In this document: positions 34,615 to 48,550 of the stretch, one piece after another
How positions within the stretch are numbered: position 1 is the first letter of the stretch
How the letters are laid out: each line of letters starts with the position of its first letter
Assembly (NCBI GenBank): GCA_037954235.1
Contig: JBBMOA010000004.1
Location: 4,725,001-4,789,000, forward strand
Direction of reading: 5' to 3'
DNA length: 64,000 nt
From: Aulostomus chinensis
Taxonomy: Eukaryota > Chordata > Actinopteri > Syngnathiformes > Aulostomidae
Notes under the pieces: model-generated
The model's input: the letters and a program-made list of their open reading frames with translations, nothing else
The model's database searches: none
What the model was told of the DNA's origin: nothing
Made by a program: the position numbers and the translations under genes

Positions 34615-34799
34615 AGAGAAAAAGTTATTATAATAAAGCAGGCATTTGAGCGCACGTGGCGGCAATTCTGGGATGTCCTCACCCTCCCTCTTCCTCTGCA
34701 GCGCTGCAGTGAGAGACAGACTGTCTGGTCGGAGAGAGGAGAGTCACTCACCACAAACGACTGGTGAATCTTTGCCCCTCGGAGTTGAATGATCACGTT

Positions 34800-35847
34800 T
34801 AGCACGGACCTTGGTGCTCAGTTAACATTAAAAAAAAAACCAAAACAGTTGTGTTCGACATTTATATGCAAATGACCATACACGAAGCAGATTTGCTATC
34901 ATTCAGTAAAGCTTCACTTGAATAAATAAACATCCTGTTAAAAAAAGGGTCATTTTATTTGTCAAAGAAAAGCAAGACTTGGAGTGCCACTATGAACATT
35001 TTTTTTTAAATATCTACATTTACCAATCATTTATTGAATAAATTTACATAGTAATTACTCTATTCCCTACCCACCCCACATTAATCTACATAAAATGTAA
35101 ATTGAATATATATGAAATTAAACACCAGAGGCAAAAAGGTAGGAAAAAAATATATCAAAGAAAACAGAAATTGTACAAAAGACTGCAGAATAACATTTAA
35201 AACATAATCTAGATTCCGCCTTTGCCTTCAACTCTGAATGATGTTTTTGAAATTAAATGTGAGGTGTAAAAAGTGAAAAATGATTTTCAGGGTAAAGGTT
35301 AGACTGTTACGAAAACACATAAAATGTATAGAATAAGAAATACAAAACAGGACATGTATTCACTCGCAGTGCGCTGTGATACAGATGTACACAGTACTGC
35401 ACACACTTTACAGAGTTATCAACAGTGTATTAATCAGAATTATCAGTATAATTCAGTAACCAGAGGAGAGCAATAATCTTGCATATGAGTGAATCCTAAA
35501 GTTCACATTGTGGTGTTGAAGTGTTTGATACATAATGATGCCACATGACACGGCAGTTTGAAAGCAAAATATCCTAGTAGGAAGATAACAAGGCCAAGAA
35601 CACCATCAGATCAAGGGCCAGCTGTCCCATTTCAGACGGCAAACTTTCCACGTTTACTGTTACACATCTGACATGACCTTGGCTCTCGGTGAACTTTCCA
35701 CTCTTTATCTCCCCCTGCCTCTGTTATCCTGCGTGGGTATGTATGTGTGTGGCCACTAACCAAACAGAAACATCTGAAAGTTCCAGGAAACCTTATCGCG
35801 CTATAGGCCTGCCGACTGCAAAGTTATGTAAATGTTGCACGCACACA

Positions 35848-35911
<64 letters not shown>

Positions 35912-36520
35912 CTGCAGCCTCTAGGCTAACCTGCAGTGATCCTTTATATTCATTGTATGCTAATGAGGCTGTTTTAAGTTCTCCAGCGCATTGTCACTCA
36001 TTCGTGTTGAAAAAGCGCATGATCCTGATACTGCTGTGCATTGTTTTCTATGTTACATCTCGGCATAAACGCACACAAATAATTATCATTTTAAGGGATG
36101 TGCAAGATGGTGTGGGAGCATATAGAGGAACCTCAAAGGTCAGTTTGCTTTTATCTTATAAAAAAACATTAGCATAAATGACCGAGTTCAGTGTTTAACT
36201 GAAATATTCTTCAAAGAAAGTGTGTTCCACCCTGCACGAGTGCTGGCAGCAGCCCATTCCCCACGGAAAACAAGACACGCCCACCTCCTCCGCATGATCA
36301 TTCTATGTTCTTGAGTTTACTTTCCAGTGCAATATACTTCTGACTCATACTGATATTAATAATTCTATGTAGGTTATTTTAAAGGCCAATACTTTTACTT
36401 TTATGTGAAACTTGGCAATGTTCCCATTTGGCCACTGCCCACCCGAATGATTCGGGGTTACACAGTCAAAATGATCCAAAACCTATTTGGATTGGTCCTG
36501 ACCATGAAAATACGTTTGTC
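34800..36520. other. Intergenic, 5' of pim3
   Basis: AT-rich sequence (34800-35650) with no frame of note, then a CA microsatellite. Distal enhancers could lie here, but nothing in the sequence identifies one. Confidence 0.5.
35851..35909 (+). repeat. (CA)n microsatellite
   Basis: 59 bp; the first part has CGCG interruptions. Confidence 0.97.
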
Positions 36521-36530
36521 TGGATATTCA

Positions 36531-36884
36531 TGGAAGGGCGGCACGGTGGTGCAGTGGTCAGTACTGTCACCTCACAGTAAGAAGGTTCTGGGTTCAAGCT
36601 TTCTGTGTGGAGTCTGCATGTTCTCCCTGTTCCTGCGTGGGTTCTCTCTGGTACTCCGGCTTCCTCCACAGTCCAAAGACATCAAGAGGGACCAGGTTAA
36701 TCCAGACTCTAAATTGACCGTAGGCGTGACTGGGAGAGCCAATGGTTGTCTGTCTATATGTGTTGGCCCTGCTATGAACTGGTGACCTGTCCAGGGTGAA
36801 CCCCGCCTCTCACCTGAGGGCTGCTGGGATTGGCTCCACCCCCACCACCACCCTTGACAGGATAAGTGGTAGAAAATGGATGGA
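36531..36884 (+). mobile_element. tRNA-headed SINE-like copy 3
   Basis: A 10-bp duplication TGGATATTCA lies at 36521-36530 and 36885-36894. The head is GGCACGGTGGTGCAGTGG. The B-box region is partly deleted (GGGTTCAAGC runs straight into the CTTTCTGTGTGG body). The GACATCAAGAGGG marker and (GGAT)n tail are present. Confidence 0.85.
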
Positions 36885-39800
36885 TGGATATTCACAGAGC
36901 CAAGATCCCTAACTCAGACAAACCACATTTTTGGATTCATGCTTTCATATGGCTGACACACTGAGCCCACCCTGGTCCACAGGGCCAACATGCCTTGACT
37001 GCAAGGCTACAGATTGGATGGTTTGGCTATCAGTGTGTTGTCCTCCGTAGTGATGGCACTTCTGATGGATGGATGGATCTTACAGCAGCTGCAACATGTT
37101 TATGGATGTTGCAGTGATTATTCAAAAATGACATCATTGCCAAACTTGTCTAAATCCTGCTAGCTATCAAGTTGCTATACAGCAGCAATTAGAACACCAC
37201 CAGCCTGACTCAGCCAGCAATAAATGAAGAGGACGAAATTAAGCTCCCAGTCCAATGCTGGTTTCCTACACGGACGACTGGAAAAGTACTTGAGCCACTG
37301 ATATGAAAGCAGCGCCGTTTAATTTGCCACCTTTAACAGTCGCAACAGGTGGAGCAAAATAATATCTGGGATAGCCCTCGGTGTCATGTGCCCTTCATGC
37401 ACGTGGGCAAATAGAGCTGGGTGAAGGTGTAGTGGCTAGGAGGCTATTGAGTGTCAAACTCGTGATAGATCAGACAGCAGCCATATTCCTGGTGTTTACT
37501 GCCTTTCAGCCAGGGCACGCTGTGAGAGGCTGCATCTCTGAGGACCAACATGATTTGACGGATTGAGAAAAATACTCACAATCACTCCCTTTTTTGCAAA
37601 CATCAAAACATTTTTTCTAGGATTGGAACGTAATAGAAGAAGTCAATATGTCAAACTACCCAGACAATGCAGCGTTTTTAGGGTTTCTTATCGCATTTTG
37701 AGCTCCACGCATGGCTCCTCAGGCGGCCGCTCTAAAAACAAACCTTACCTGCATGCACTAAATAATGCATTTAACACGCAGTGTGCATCTCATGATCCTG
37801 TCAGCCCAAAGTATTGGATCATATTAAGCTGAGATAAATCCAATCTCTACAAGGCTTTGCCCTGAACAAGGTCCAGTCAAGTTTATGAAGTATTCATGAT
37901 CATTTTTCCCCCTCAACTCGTTGAGAAGCACTCGGCCAACCAGGCGTGCTGACAGCAACATGCAGCTGTTTTACTGAGGCTTCATATGAAAGCATGCTAT
38001 GTGGTTGTTCACAGCTCTCATGGGAAATCATCATCAGGGCGTTTATTTATGTTCTCCGATCCTTTGATCCGTGGATGTAGAGAAAACCATCACAGAGGGA
38101 ACATGGAGAGTGAAAGAGGAATGGCTTGCGGCCCACTGATGAGCTGTCATTGTCCACCCTCCTCTTCATTTCTTCATCTTTGCCCTGTCTCTCTCTTGCT
38201 CCACATGCCTGGGATGCCTCCCATTTTCCTTCGCTGTAATTGCTGCTTTTGCACACTGTCTCAGCAAGCAGGGAAAGGGGTCTGTGTAACTGCTTTCGCA
38301 TCTGTTATTTGATGGGTTTCATCGGGGACACATGAAGCCAGACATACCAGAGGATATGTGGCCACATCTGAGACTTGGGGTCACCCAAGGTTATTTTTAG
38401 AGGCATCATGCTAGTCCGGTAGCTGCCACATCATTTTGGTAAGCCGCCGATTGAAATCGACCCAGCTTGGTTGAGCTGGTGCTTTTCTCCAGGGAAGTCT
38501 GAGGGACTGAATTTGTCATGCAGTGTTTGATTCCTCAACATGTGTGCTGAATATGTGTTACACTGACTGCAGGCCGGTTTGATATCCAGGTGTCCTTGAA
38601 TGAGTCTCGCTTTTGCGAGTGCCTTCTGAGTAACAGTGCTTTGAAAATTCATACAAAAATAGGACTGTGCTGTCAAAAAAAGTATTTAAAATATAGTGCA
38701 TCATCTTTCATATGAATGAACATCCAGACTCTCAAGCCCTTGTAAATCTCTCCTCATTTCACACTGGATGCTGTTAGCATATGTAGCGACATTCCCAGGC
38801 GTCCGTGAGGAGGCAAAGCTTCCGGTTAGCTCTCTGCTAACTTGTAGTGAATAAGCAACTGTGTGGACTTACAGACTTCCTATATGTTAAAAGACAAAAT
38901 GGATTGAATTCCGATGGTAAAATAAATCATTTATTTATCCAGAACTGAGGTGGTAACAGCAAAGTAGGACACGGCTGGGATGTCCACTTCTGGTTAGCTT
39001 CCTGATAAGCTGAATGTGGATAAATGGTTAAATTGTTGTATTGTAATTGTAAACTGTTAAACCCAGTGGCTCCTTTATTCCCCTTTTTATCGCAGTAAAA
39101 ATGGAGTCACCCACCATGGAGCCAATGACATCATGTTCCCCATTATAGCTTTAAGAACATGGAGAGTAGTTTCCATTCAAATTGCCAATGAATGTTCATT
39201 TTAGCTTAAAATTGTGAAATGGAGCACTGAAACGGGACCCCGACACTTGTCTCCTGCTGTAAGTTTAGGTTGAGGAACAACAAAAACACATGGTTGGGAA
39301 AATACCCTTGGGTTAGGTTAATGTTGTGAAACGCCGTGTTCTAAACGGGACTTGAATGGTACTCAAACTCCCGTTTCCCACTGCAGAGTCTGTGTTTGTT
39401 GGTACCAACCCAACCTGCCCCCTATCGTGGACTTGTGTGCCATGAAATTTTTACCACATTACATTACTGCTTCAATGCAGTGGAGCCCACATTGTACTTC
39501 GCAGGCTTGTCTCTGTGCATGTAGAATAATTTTTTCCCATCAGCGTTCCATGATGACCCACCTCTCCCCTGTCTCTGAACCAAGCTGGTGCAAAAGGTCA
39601 CTGCCCGATGTAGTCCTCCTCCAGTGATGTCACAACCTTTCACTTGTTCCTGGACCTGAAAGGGACAGTTCTCCCGGTTGCCTGTCTCCCCTGTCCCCCC
39701 ATAAACTCCCTAATCCTCGCACAATATCTTCATCCTAGTTGGCGTCATCTGACTCCGAGCCAGCGCCAGAGTACACTCACTGGTCTAATCTAACTCTGAG

Positions 39801-40492
39801 TGACAGTGCACCATGTTGCTCTGTTCTGGACAGGCGCAGGCTAGTAGTCATGAGTGCTGCATGCCAGCCAGGTCGCTGTATGGATTACTGTCTGGTTTCA
39901 GCATTATGCAACAATGTCAGGTCTCTAGTCAGCCTGGTAATCTGGCAGCCACATTGCGTAACTTGTCATTAGTGCTTTTTTACACATTGTCTCACACCTT
40001 CACTTTCACACTGTTTATGTGCATGTATTTCTTTTTCCTGCCATCCGCAGGATTTGCTGCTTCAGCTAACGTTCAGAGGAATAAAGCACACGCAGGCACA
40101 TGATGTACATGCGCTCTGAAGTAACTTCTGTTGTGATATAAATAAAACTAACATGACCTGAATGTTTAACCCAGATCTATGCACACAGGGTCATACACAT
40201 TCATATGTGTGAGTACATTTATCCAGCAGGTCAAAGCAGGACGACGCATGGACTGAAATACTGCGCTAATTAGATTGTATTACATGACCTTTCACTTTTA
40301 CAACTGTAAAGGGGTTTTCATTCCAGCACATCATAGGACAGAACATTGATGAGTTCAACTAAAAGACAAACACTAACACGGAAGGTCAGGAGGGTTATTC
40401 TGGGGTTGTGTGACATAGATGGAATATCTAGCAGGTCGTTGATGCCCTCAGTGAAACGGTGACTGAGACCTAAGCCCTAAAGCTCGGAGAGT

Positions 40493-40493
<1 letters not shown>

Positions 40494-40547
<54 letters not shown>

Positions 40548-40666
40548 CACACTTGCATATGCATGCACGCTGCTACAAATGGGCTGAGCTTGTGTGTGTG
40601 TGTGTGTGCGTGTGTGTGTGTGTGTGTGTGCGTGTGTGTGTGTGTGTGTGTGTCTGTGTGTGTGTG
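40494..40666. repeat. (CA)n and (GT)n arrays facing each other
   Basis: 59 bp of (CA)n with one GC interruption (40494-40552), a 37-bp spacer, then 77 bp of (GT)n with CG and CT interruptions (40590-40666). The two are complementary, so a single strand could fold into a long stem. Confidence 0.95.
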
Positions 40667-41084
40667 CTGGAGGGGAGAGACTTCATAAAAACAAATTCTA
40701 TTTGATCACTTGGACAGGAACAAGCGTTTATTGCGTTAGCTAAGGTTTGGGTTGGCCCTTGAGTAAACCGTGTAAAAAGGCTGGCGTGTTGCCCAAACCA
40801 GATCTAAAGCGTTTAAACATTTTGCAGTAGGAAAGATTAGCACAATTTTGATGGCATAATTCAAAACAGGTGCTGTTCTCACTGAATTCCCTCTAATGGG
40901 GGCGAACATATGGATCCAATCTGAACTATCAAAGCACCACTGCAAGCTTTACTTAACAGTTGACATTCCTTTTTTTACATTTACTTTCCAAATGGAGTTT
41001 TCACCTCTTATCCTTATTAAGAGATTGTTATTTACCAGTCCGTAATCACTTTCCAAGTCTATTGCTCAAACTCTTTCAGTAGCA

Positions 41085-41101
41085 CCCCCCCCCCCCCCCC
41101 C
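41085..41101 (+). repeat. C17 homopolymer
   Basis: Perfect C run. Confidence 0.96.
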
Positions 41102-41784
41102 AAAAGCAGCTGCGTTGGTAGTTAATCCTCAGTGGCAAAGCAGGCGAATATAACTTCCACATACTGTATACATAGACGTTTCAGCTAAGTGCTCCACTTC
41201 CCTCCACTGGCTTGATCCATTTAACTGCCCATCCCTGTCTTAAGAGGATACTGAGACCAAATCCTTAAATCCCCCCCAGCCCATGACCCCTGGAGGGGCA
41301 GGCAGCAGGGGCAGAGTTGGTCCAGGGAGCTTTCTTTGCAACCGTGTGTTTCAAAATATAGGAGTTCTTTCTTGTTTTAATGAGATGAATCAAGGTAAAG
41401 GCCAATTCCTGTGGTTTAATATGTACCAATCAAAAAAAAAAAGAAAAAAAAAGGAGAGTATGCAGCTAAAAAAAGGCACGGATTTTAATGATTTGGTTCA
41501 AATAGATATGAGTTCTTCAAAAGGTCTGAAGTTCAATACCAGGGCAACGTCCTTGGTAGTTTTGCACTCACAATTATCACAACAATTTGAATGAAAACTC
41601 AAGAGATAAAAATAATTGGTGTCCAAGTCACTGTCAGGTTGGTCCAGTACTTTGTTGGTACTACGGCACAAAACTGATGTTTCTTTCAATCCATGTACTT
41701 TATACATGGTACAAATTAGAAAGGTAAAAGCTGGATTTTTACCTGTGCATCAGATCTACATGGACCCTAAACCAAGCACATGAC

Positions 41785-41786
<2 letters not shown>

Positions 41787-41852
<66 letters not shown>
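41787..41852 (+). repeat. (GT)33 microsatellite
   Basis: 66 bp, perfect; the longest uninterrupted GT run in the window. Confidence 0.98.
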
Positions 41853-41853
<1 letters not shown>

Positions 41854-42439
41854 GACCCCAGGAAGAGTGGCTGCTCCCTGGATAATAGCACACAGGAATC
41901 CTATAGTTACTGTAACTTCTTCCTCAGATGAGTATTTATACTGCTATATGTTGCTTGGCTGTCTCATGCTGCAGTTATAACACCAAAACACTGCTTGGCA
42001 GTGATGCTTGGATGCCACTGTGTTGCTTCTTCATGTACTTAAAACAATGGTGGCAAAAGGGAAGTTGGCTGGGGATTTGAGCTCGTTGGCACCTTGCAGC
42101 CTCTTGCGTTAGCGTTGTTAGCATTTTGACATTAGCACTAAGCTAAGTGCCGCTGACAGAGATGCTAGCACAGCTGCAGAGACTTTCATCAAGCAAATTT
42201 CCTTTATGTAAGAGTTGAGACAATGTATTACAACCATAAGAACGAGTGAAACTTAGGCATTGCAGGTGTTTTGAACCACTGTTCCAGAACCTATGAACCT
42301 ATGTATTGGTTCCTGTCTGCCCTTTGACCTGCACTTCAAATGATTTGATTGGCTGGCTGCTGTGACAGGCATTGTGCTGACAGTGTGTCTGTGAGGGCCC
42401 AAGCTCTGGCACAAGCTGCCTGCTCAGCAGTCTGTGAGA

Positions 42440-42440
<1 letters not shown>

Positions 42441-42499
<59 letters not shown>
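42441..42499 (+). repeat. (CA)29 microsatellite
   Basis: 59 bp, perfect. Confidence 0.98.
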
Positions 42500-42501
<2 letters not shown>

Positions 42502-44146
42502 CCATTTAGAAGAAAACCTGCTATTATGCAAGGGCACATGCAACTAATATACACACATCAGCCCACAGACAAATGAGCTGTTCATCCATACTCAGCCCAG
42601 ATATGCAGCTTATGCCGTGTTTATTTTTCATACATCACAGCTCATGTTAAGCCACATGCTATGGTCACATCATTATTTATTTACCAGCGTGGCTAATAGC
42701 CACATGTCACAGCCGAGCTCAGACACATTGTGCAGAAACTTAACCCACAGAGGGCCCTAATCCATAGGTCCCGATGTTATGACACGGTGACAATAGCAAG
42801 AAAAGCAGCTGTAGACCCCCTCGCCATGACACCTATGACACCAACACAATAAAAGGTCCCCTTGCCCCGCCCTCCTGATGCTCAAATCCTTCACACCTGA
42901 GCGCTCACACTGAAGCAAACTCTTTGGAGGAGGGAGACAGGAATCCACATTATCAGGTCTTCAAATTGGTTCTGTTCAGGTTTACATGATCAGGGTAATT
43001 AAAAGGTGTAAGGTGGTGCTGTGATTGACAGCTCATCCTCTTAAGACATTTCTTAAATGAAGGATAATGATTGCTTCTCATGGATTATCAGGCCGTTTCC
43101 CTGTTTCAAGGCATGTGCGTAGGCGTGCGTGTCGTGTGGAAAGATAAATTCTCTGCAAGCTTCCTCAAAATTCCTTAATTTCACACAGAATAACTGAAGG
43201 AAAATGAGAGTTAAACAGGAAAATACTTACATTTGGGCTAATTGTTCTTATTAGCACAATGACCTTCTACATGCAACACCACGCATCAACACACACACAC
43301 ACTAACAGAGGAACGTAATGAGAATTCATTAAGAAGCATCAGTTTCAGTGATGAAATGTCTCCTAATGATGGCCAGACTAATTACATGCCAATAGGCTTT
43401 GCAGGCTCAGCAATACAAGACTCCTCCGCTGTCACTGGCTAGCTTTGGTGTTGTAATCACAACAACCACGAGCCTGTGCCCACAAGAGATAACATCCAGC
43501 ATCCCTGTGTCTTTTTTTTCCCCTCGTGTCAATATTAGCATCATCATCATCATCATGTGAGGCTGATGATGCTGCTGGAAATTCTTCAAATATTTACTGC
43601 CATGAATGCTTGGCGAGAACACTACCGAGCATTGTTTGATGATGAAACCAAAATTGCTTTCTGCATATTTGTTGAACGGTAATTATACCCGTGTGTGCAT
43701 CTACCGACAGATCATTAGGGAATCTTTTGCATGTCCTCATGAGAGGTGTGGGAAATATTCAGTTTTGGGACAATACACCTGTCCAACGAGAAACGTCACG
43801 CCAGGAAAGAACCCAGAGAAATAAGTATGACGTCACTCGTTGTTTGTGGTGAAACACACAGAAGTCACCACAGTGTTACAGTTGTGCTCTGGGGGTGATT
43901 TGCATCAAGCAAAGCGGCACTGATGCACTGATCATAATCAAGTGGCATTTTCTGTTTCGCGTTGCTGATTAGATCAATGGCGTTCTCAAGGGTGGTGATG
44001 AAGCTCCACCTGAATTCCTCCTCGGTACCAGCGTTTGTGCAGAACTTGCTAAAAATGTACAGAAATGTAGTTGTGCAAGATTTTCAAGAGACACGGAAAA
44101 AGAAAGAGTCAACAAATGTGATGTTCAGTCTGCCACACCCTCTGTT

Positions 44147-44151
<5 letters not shown>

Positions 44152-44208
<57 letters not shown>
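44152..44208 (+). repeat. (GT)28 microsatellite
   Basis: 57 bp, perfect, followed by a GC-rich GGGAGGGGGCGGGCGGG stretch. Confidence 0.98.
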
Positions 44209-44210
<2 letters not shown>

Positions 44211-46267
44211 GGGAGGGGGCGGGCGGGTGTGTGACCTTTCGGAGCTATGTGTACGGGACACAATATGCAAATAAATTCTGGTTCCGCTCTGTTCACTCTT
44301 ACTCAGTTAGAGTTGCAGATGGATTGTGGGTAATTATGGCGGGCCCTTGAACTGCGGGTAATTATGTCCAGGAATGTTCACAGCTGAGAGCGGAGTGAGA
44401 AATCGCCTGTTGGCATGGCAACCACCAAAGTGTTAATTATTTTCTTCCTTAAAGGCAAGGGAGGAATCCCCTCTTCAAAGGGAAGAAACACCTGTGAGTG
44501 TTCCCCCCTCCTCTTTTTATTGCTCTGTCTTCTTCCTCTCATGGTTCCCTGTATTTTTCACAACAGTTTTCCCTCCAGTCTCCCGTTCTCATCCCCGTTT
44601 CTCCTCACCTCTGAACCCTCATCACATTCTCTCACTCTCGTCTTTTGTTTGCTCTTTCTTTCTAGTGAGTCTAGTGGAGGGAAACATTGTGGGCTTGCTT
44701 GGAATAAACAGTCCCACAAACAAAGAACCAGAAAATTCCCGAACTAAGCTTCTATTTATACATCATCTTTATATAGAGGGCACAGAAATGGTCTAATTAA
44801 AATGATGGGAATGTGGACATTATAATGTTCTCTAAAGGAAACCAATGTCCTGAGCCTTGAGTTTCACCGCCATGTTCCCAGAACCTATGTTGATGAAACG
44901 GAAAACTTTAATATACCAAACAGCAATGCAGGTTTTGTTTTTTTTTTCGGTTCCCTTTAAGTGGTTGCATCTCATTCTCAGAACAACTTTTAGCAATATA
45001 ACAGAAACTTTCTAGTTTGTATTCATGTACATGGAATGTCCTCAATGTTCCTTTAAAGTGTGTTATTTCCCCCTGACATTTAAAATCACACCCACATGGG
45101 GTCCGTCCAGGAACTTCCTGGGAGCAGGCTGGCTTTGTTTGTCACAAATGAACAAATTGACACATTAGTCCCATAGAGTCACACTGGTAATATTAACTGT
45201 AATTATCTAAAATATCCACAACAAACAGAAAAACAAGTAAAGTTAGGTTTATTGGCATTATTAACAAAAAAGTTTAAAAAAAATAGCCATCCCTCATTCC
45301 TTTTGCTGATGATACGATGATTTTCAAGACCCCTAAAGGCCATGCATCAGTGTCCAGTTCTCACCGGCTCCTACAGTCAAGAAAGTTTACATTTCTACAT
45401 ACTCAAATATGCAAAAATGTATCTAATTTTAATCGTACAAATACACTTGTCTGGGCACTGACCTCCTTCTCAGTACGTAAATAATGTAATGTTGCCACAG
45501 TGCAGACAGAGCGCACAACAAGGAAGACACTATAAACACACATGCATCCATATTTATGTGCCACGTCGTTAGAGTTTGCTTTTCGTTTGATTCTCCAATG
45601 TAGTTTGAAAACATGAATGCAGGATCTGCAGGCGAGGGACAAGTTACTAGGACCAGAAGTTTGATTTGCATTCTGAGTCCATGTGCAGATCAGCAAAGCC
45701 TGAAAAACCCTAAATGCAAATTTTGAAAGTCATCCGCTGGAGTCGTAGGTTAGTTGTGAAACATCCAATCACAGACACCATCTCAACAGCAACTCTCGTC
45801 TCAAGTTGCTCACTGGACGGTAAACTAGGAGCAGAAACTAGAAGAGGAAGGCTGTTAATAGTCCAAGAGTCCTGAGATTATGTTCCTGGATGGAACAAAG
45901 ATGTAAAAATGACATAAAGTGAAGTATTAACTTGTAAATGATAAATATTCCACTCTAGAAGGAAGGAGTTTCACATGTTTGAGCAGGTTTCTCTGGAACT
46001 GACGTTTGCATGAATAAATAACAAATACAATCATGGAGTTATTTCAGAACATAGAATAAACAGAATTTTCCTCAAGTATTTGTGAGCTGAAACTAAAAAG
46101 AAACCCATGAGCGAGCTTCATAACACCCTAATTGTTTTTACTCTACTTGCCACCTCTAATTTGAGTGATGGCCGGAGCACGCTGGGCCACTGTGTCCTCC
46201 CCCATTCTTCCTGCTTTTTAATTGGTTCGTCAACAGGACCCCTGCCTGTGTTTGTCCAGGACCCTAG

Positions 46268-46268
<1 letters not shown>

Positions 46269-46326
<58 letters not shown>
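46269..46326 (+). repeat. (AC)29 microsatellite
   Basis: 58 bp, perfect. Confidence 0.98.
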
Positions 46327-46333
<7 letters not shown>

Positions 46334-47301
46334 CCCCTACACAACTCACACAAACACACTAAAAGCAGTAGGGGTGTGTGACCACACGGACCGGGGCCAA
46401 CTCTTTCCAGAGGCCCCTGCCCCTCTCAGCTGATTAGGAAACTATGAGTACGGTTATCACAAACTTTCCCCGATGGAGAACACCTTGACTTTCACGAGCT
46501 CTGTTTGTCTTTCATCCACACTCTGTTGGTGTGTAAATAGTCCCAAGCTCACATTTTTTCCGTCCAGTTTTTCCATTTCCAGCATGAACCACCCCAAACA
46601 CCAACAGCAATGACATGCACTAGACAGTGAGTCTTCTTTGAAAAGTGGACAACAGCGTCACCCCCTGCAGTTAGTGTTTTTTTTTTTCAGTCAATAAATT
46701 GAAGTTTTTGTACAAATCTGTCATAACTTTTTATTGACAAACAGTGAATGATTTTATCAAATCAGAAGTGCCAAATGCGAACATTAGCATACAAACACAG
46801 GTCACAAAAACTGACAAATGCATTCGCGACATTAATCATCAGGATATTTGCTGATGCGTTTTCATTCAAAGAACATTGTGAGAGTAACCGTAGAAACCAA
46901 ACTCATATAGGCTGTAAAAGCTGAACGTAAACCAGAGAACAACAGCACAAAAAAGATAAAATGTAAAGCTCACACTCCTTAAAATAATTTTTTGACTTTT
47001 TTTTTTTTGCCTAAATCACCTTCTTATGATAGTTTGTCTCCAGGTTTTTAGTCTTTTCTGAAAACGTTGAAAGAAAATGATTGATGCGATTATTTTAAGA
47101 AGGCGATGACTTAGAAGCCTGCATGCTTTTTTGACTTCTACCAGTAGGGGGCTCAGTGAGTGAAAGGTAAGCTCCTGGTGTGAACGCAAACTTTCTAGCT
47201 ACGTACACCATGTGAGGACCTAGCTTGCAGTTCTCACAGCATTAGCTAACATCACCTTTCAAGTCCAGTCCTGATGATTTCAAAATATATGTACTAAGTT
47301 T

Positions 47302-47686
47302 AGCAGCACGGTGGTACAGTGGTCCTCACTGTGGCCCCCCAGCAAGAAGGTTGTGGGTGGAGCCCCGGCTGGAGCACGGGGTCTTTCTGGGTGAGTCTCC
47401 ATGTTCTCCCTGTTCCTGCTGGGTTCTCTCTGGTACTCCAGCTTCCTCCCACAGTCCAAAGACATCAAGAGGGGACCAGGTTAATCCAGACTCTAAATTG
47501 ACCGTAGGCGTGGCTGGGAGAGACAATGGTTGTCTGTCTCTATGTGTTGGCCCTGCCATGGACTGGTGACCTGTCCAGGGTGAACCCCGCCTCTCACCTG
47601 AAGGCTGCTGGGATAGGCTCCACCCCCTCCCCCGCAACCTTAACAGGATAAGAGGTAGAAAATGGATGGATGGATGGATGGATGGA
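47302..47686 (+). mobile_element. tRNA-headed SINE-like copy 4
   Basis: Near full length, from AGCAGCACGGTGGTACAGTGG to AATGGATGGATGG. It shares with copy 1 the altered B-box segment GTTGTGGGTGGAGCCCC and the wording GTCCTCACTGTGGCCCC, so the two form a subgroup. I could not find a clear target-site duplication. Confidence 0.8.
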
Positions 47687-48511
47687 AGTGAAATATGGAC
47701 CTGATTGTTGCATGACCCGATAGGCTAAAGCGCAATTGACTAGACTCCACTGAAAATCACGAAAGTCAACATCACAGCGTTGAGACACCAAAATTCCAGG
47801 AGAGTCATCAGAACTTTTCATCCTAGAACCATGGACGTCTGTAAATTGTTGGTGTCAGTCGATCACCCATATGTTGACATACTTCACAGGATAAATGAAA
47901 ACTTTATGGTGCTGGACTGAAAGTTGTTGCATCACCAAAGTCATTAGGATGTGTCCTGTGGGGTCCGTGAATGTCTGTAGGGAGGTTGGTGGCAATTCAT
48001 CAAACGGCATGTTGAGACCATTGACTAAAATACCAAAATGTCAGGCTCATGATGACACTGGAAGAAATGTCAGGGAGTAAACAAAGTCAATATTTTGCAT
48101 GACCGTCAACCAAGAGTTGACATCTTTCAGTCTGAACCACAGGACCCCAGCATGCACACACAACAAACTTCTCCACCAGAACAAAAATAGTCAGTCTGCT
48201 CAAATCTAGTCTTAATGGATAAAGTGCTTGAAGTGAAGTGTTTTGACAAACCTGGTTGTTTGCACTTCCTCTACTCTCTTTAATGTCTTATCAGCACTCT
48301 AAATTATAACCCTGATTAAAGTGGACTGTGACTTTCTGCTGTTTGACCACTCAGAGGTTCATGTTCCAAGGTGACCGTCGGCTTTCCGATGGATCACCAC
48401 CTCTCCCTCTCCCTCTGATCTCTCTCTGCTGGGAAGGGCACCACGTGTGACCTGGGCAGGTAGGGCAGGTGACGGACATGAATGCAGCTGAGCAGAACTT
48501 GATTTAAATGA

Positions 48512-48513
<2 letters not shown>

Positions 48514-48547
<34 letters not shown>
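48514..48547 (+). repeat. (CA)17 microsatellite
   Basis: 34 bp, perfect. Confidence 0.97.

Positions 48548-48550
<3 letters not shown>

Larger units (their letters stand above)
36895..47301. other. Intergenic, microsatellite-rich
   Basis: Apart from the listed simple repeats I see no gene. Long dinucleotide tracts at 40.5, 41.8, 42.4, 44.2 and 46.3 kb make this the densest microsatellite stretch of the window. Confidence 0.55.
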
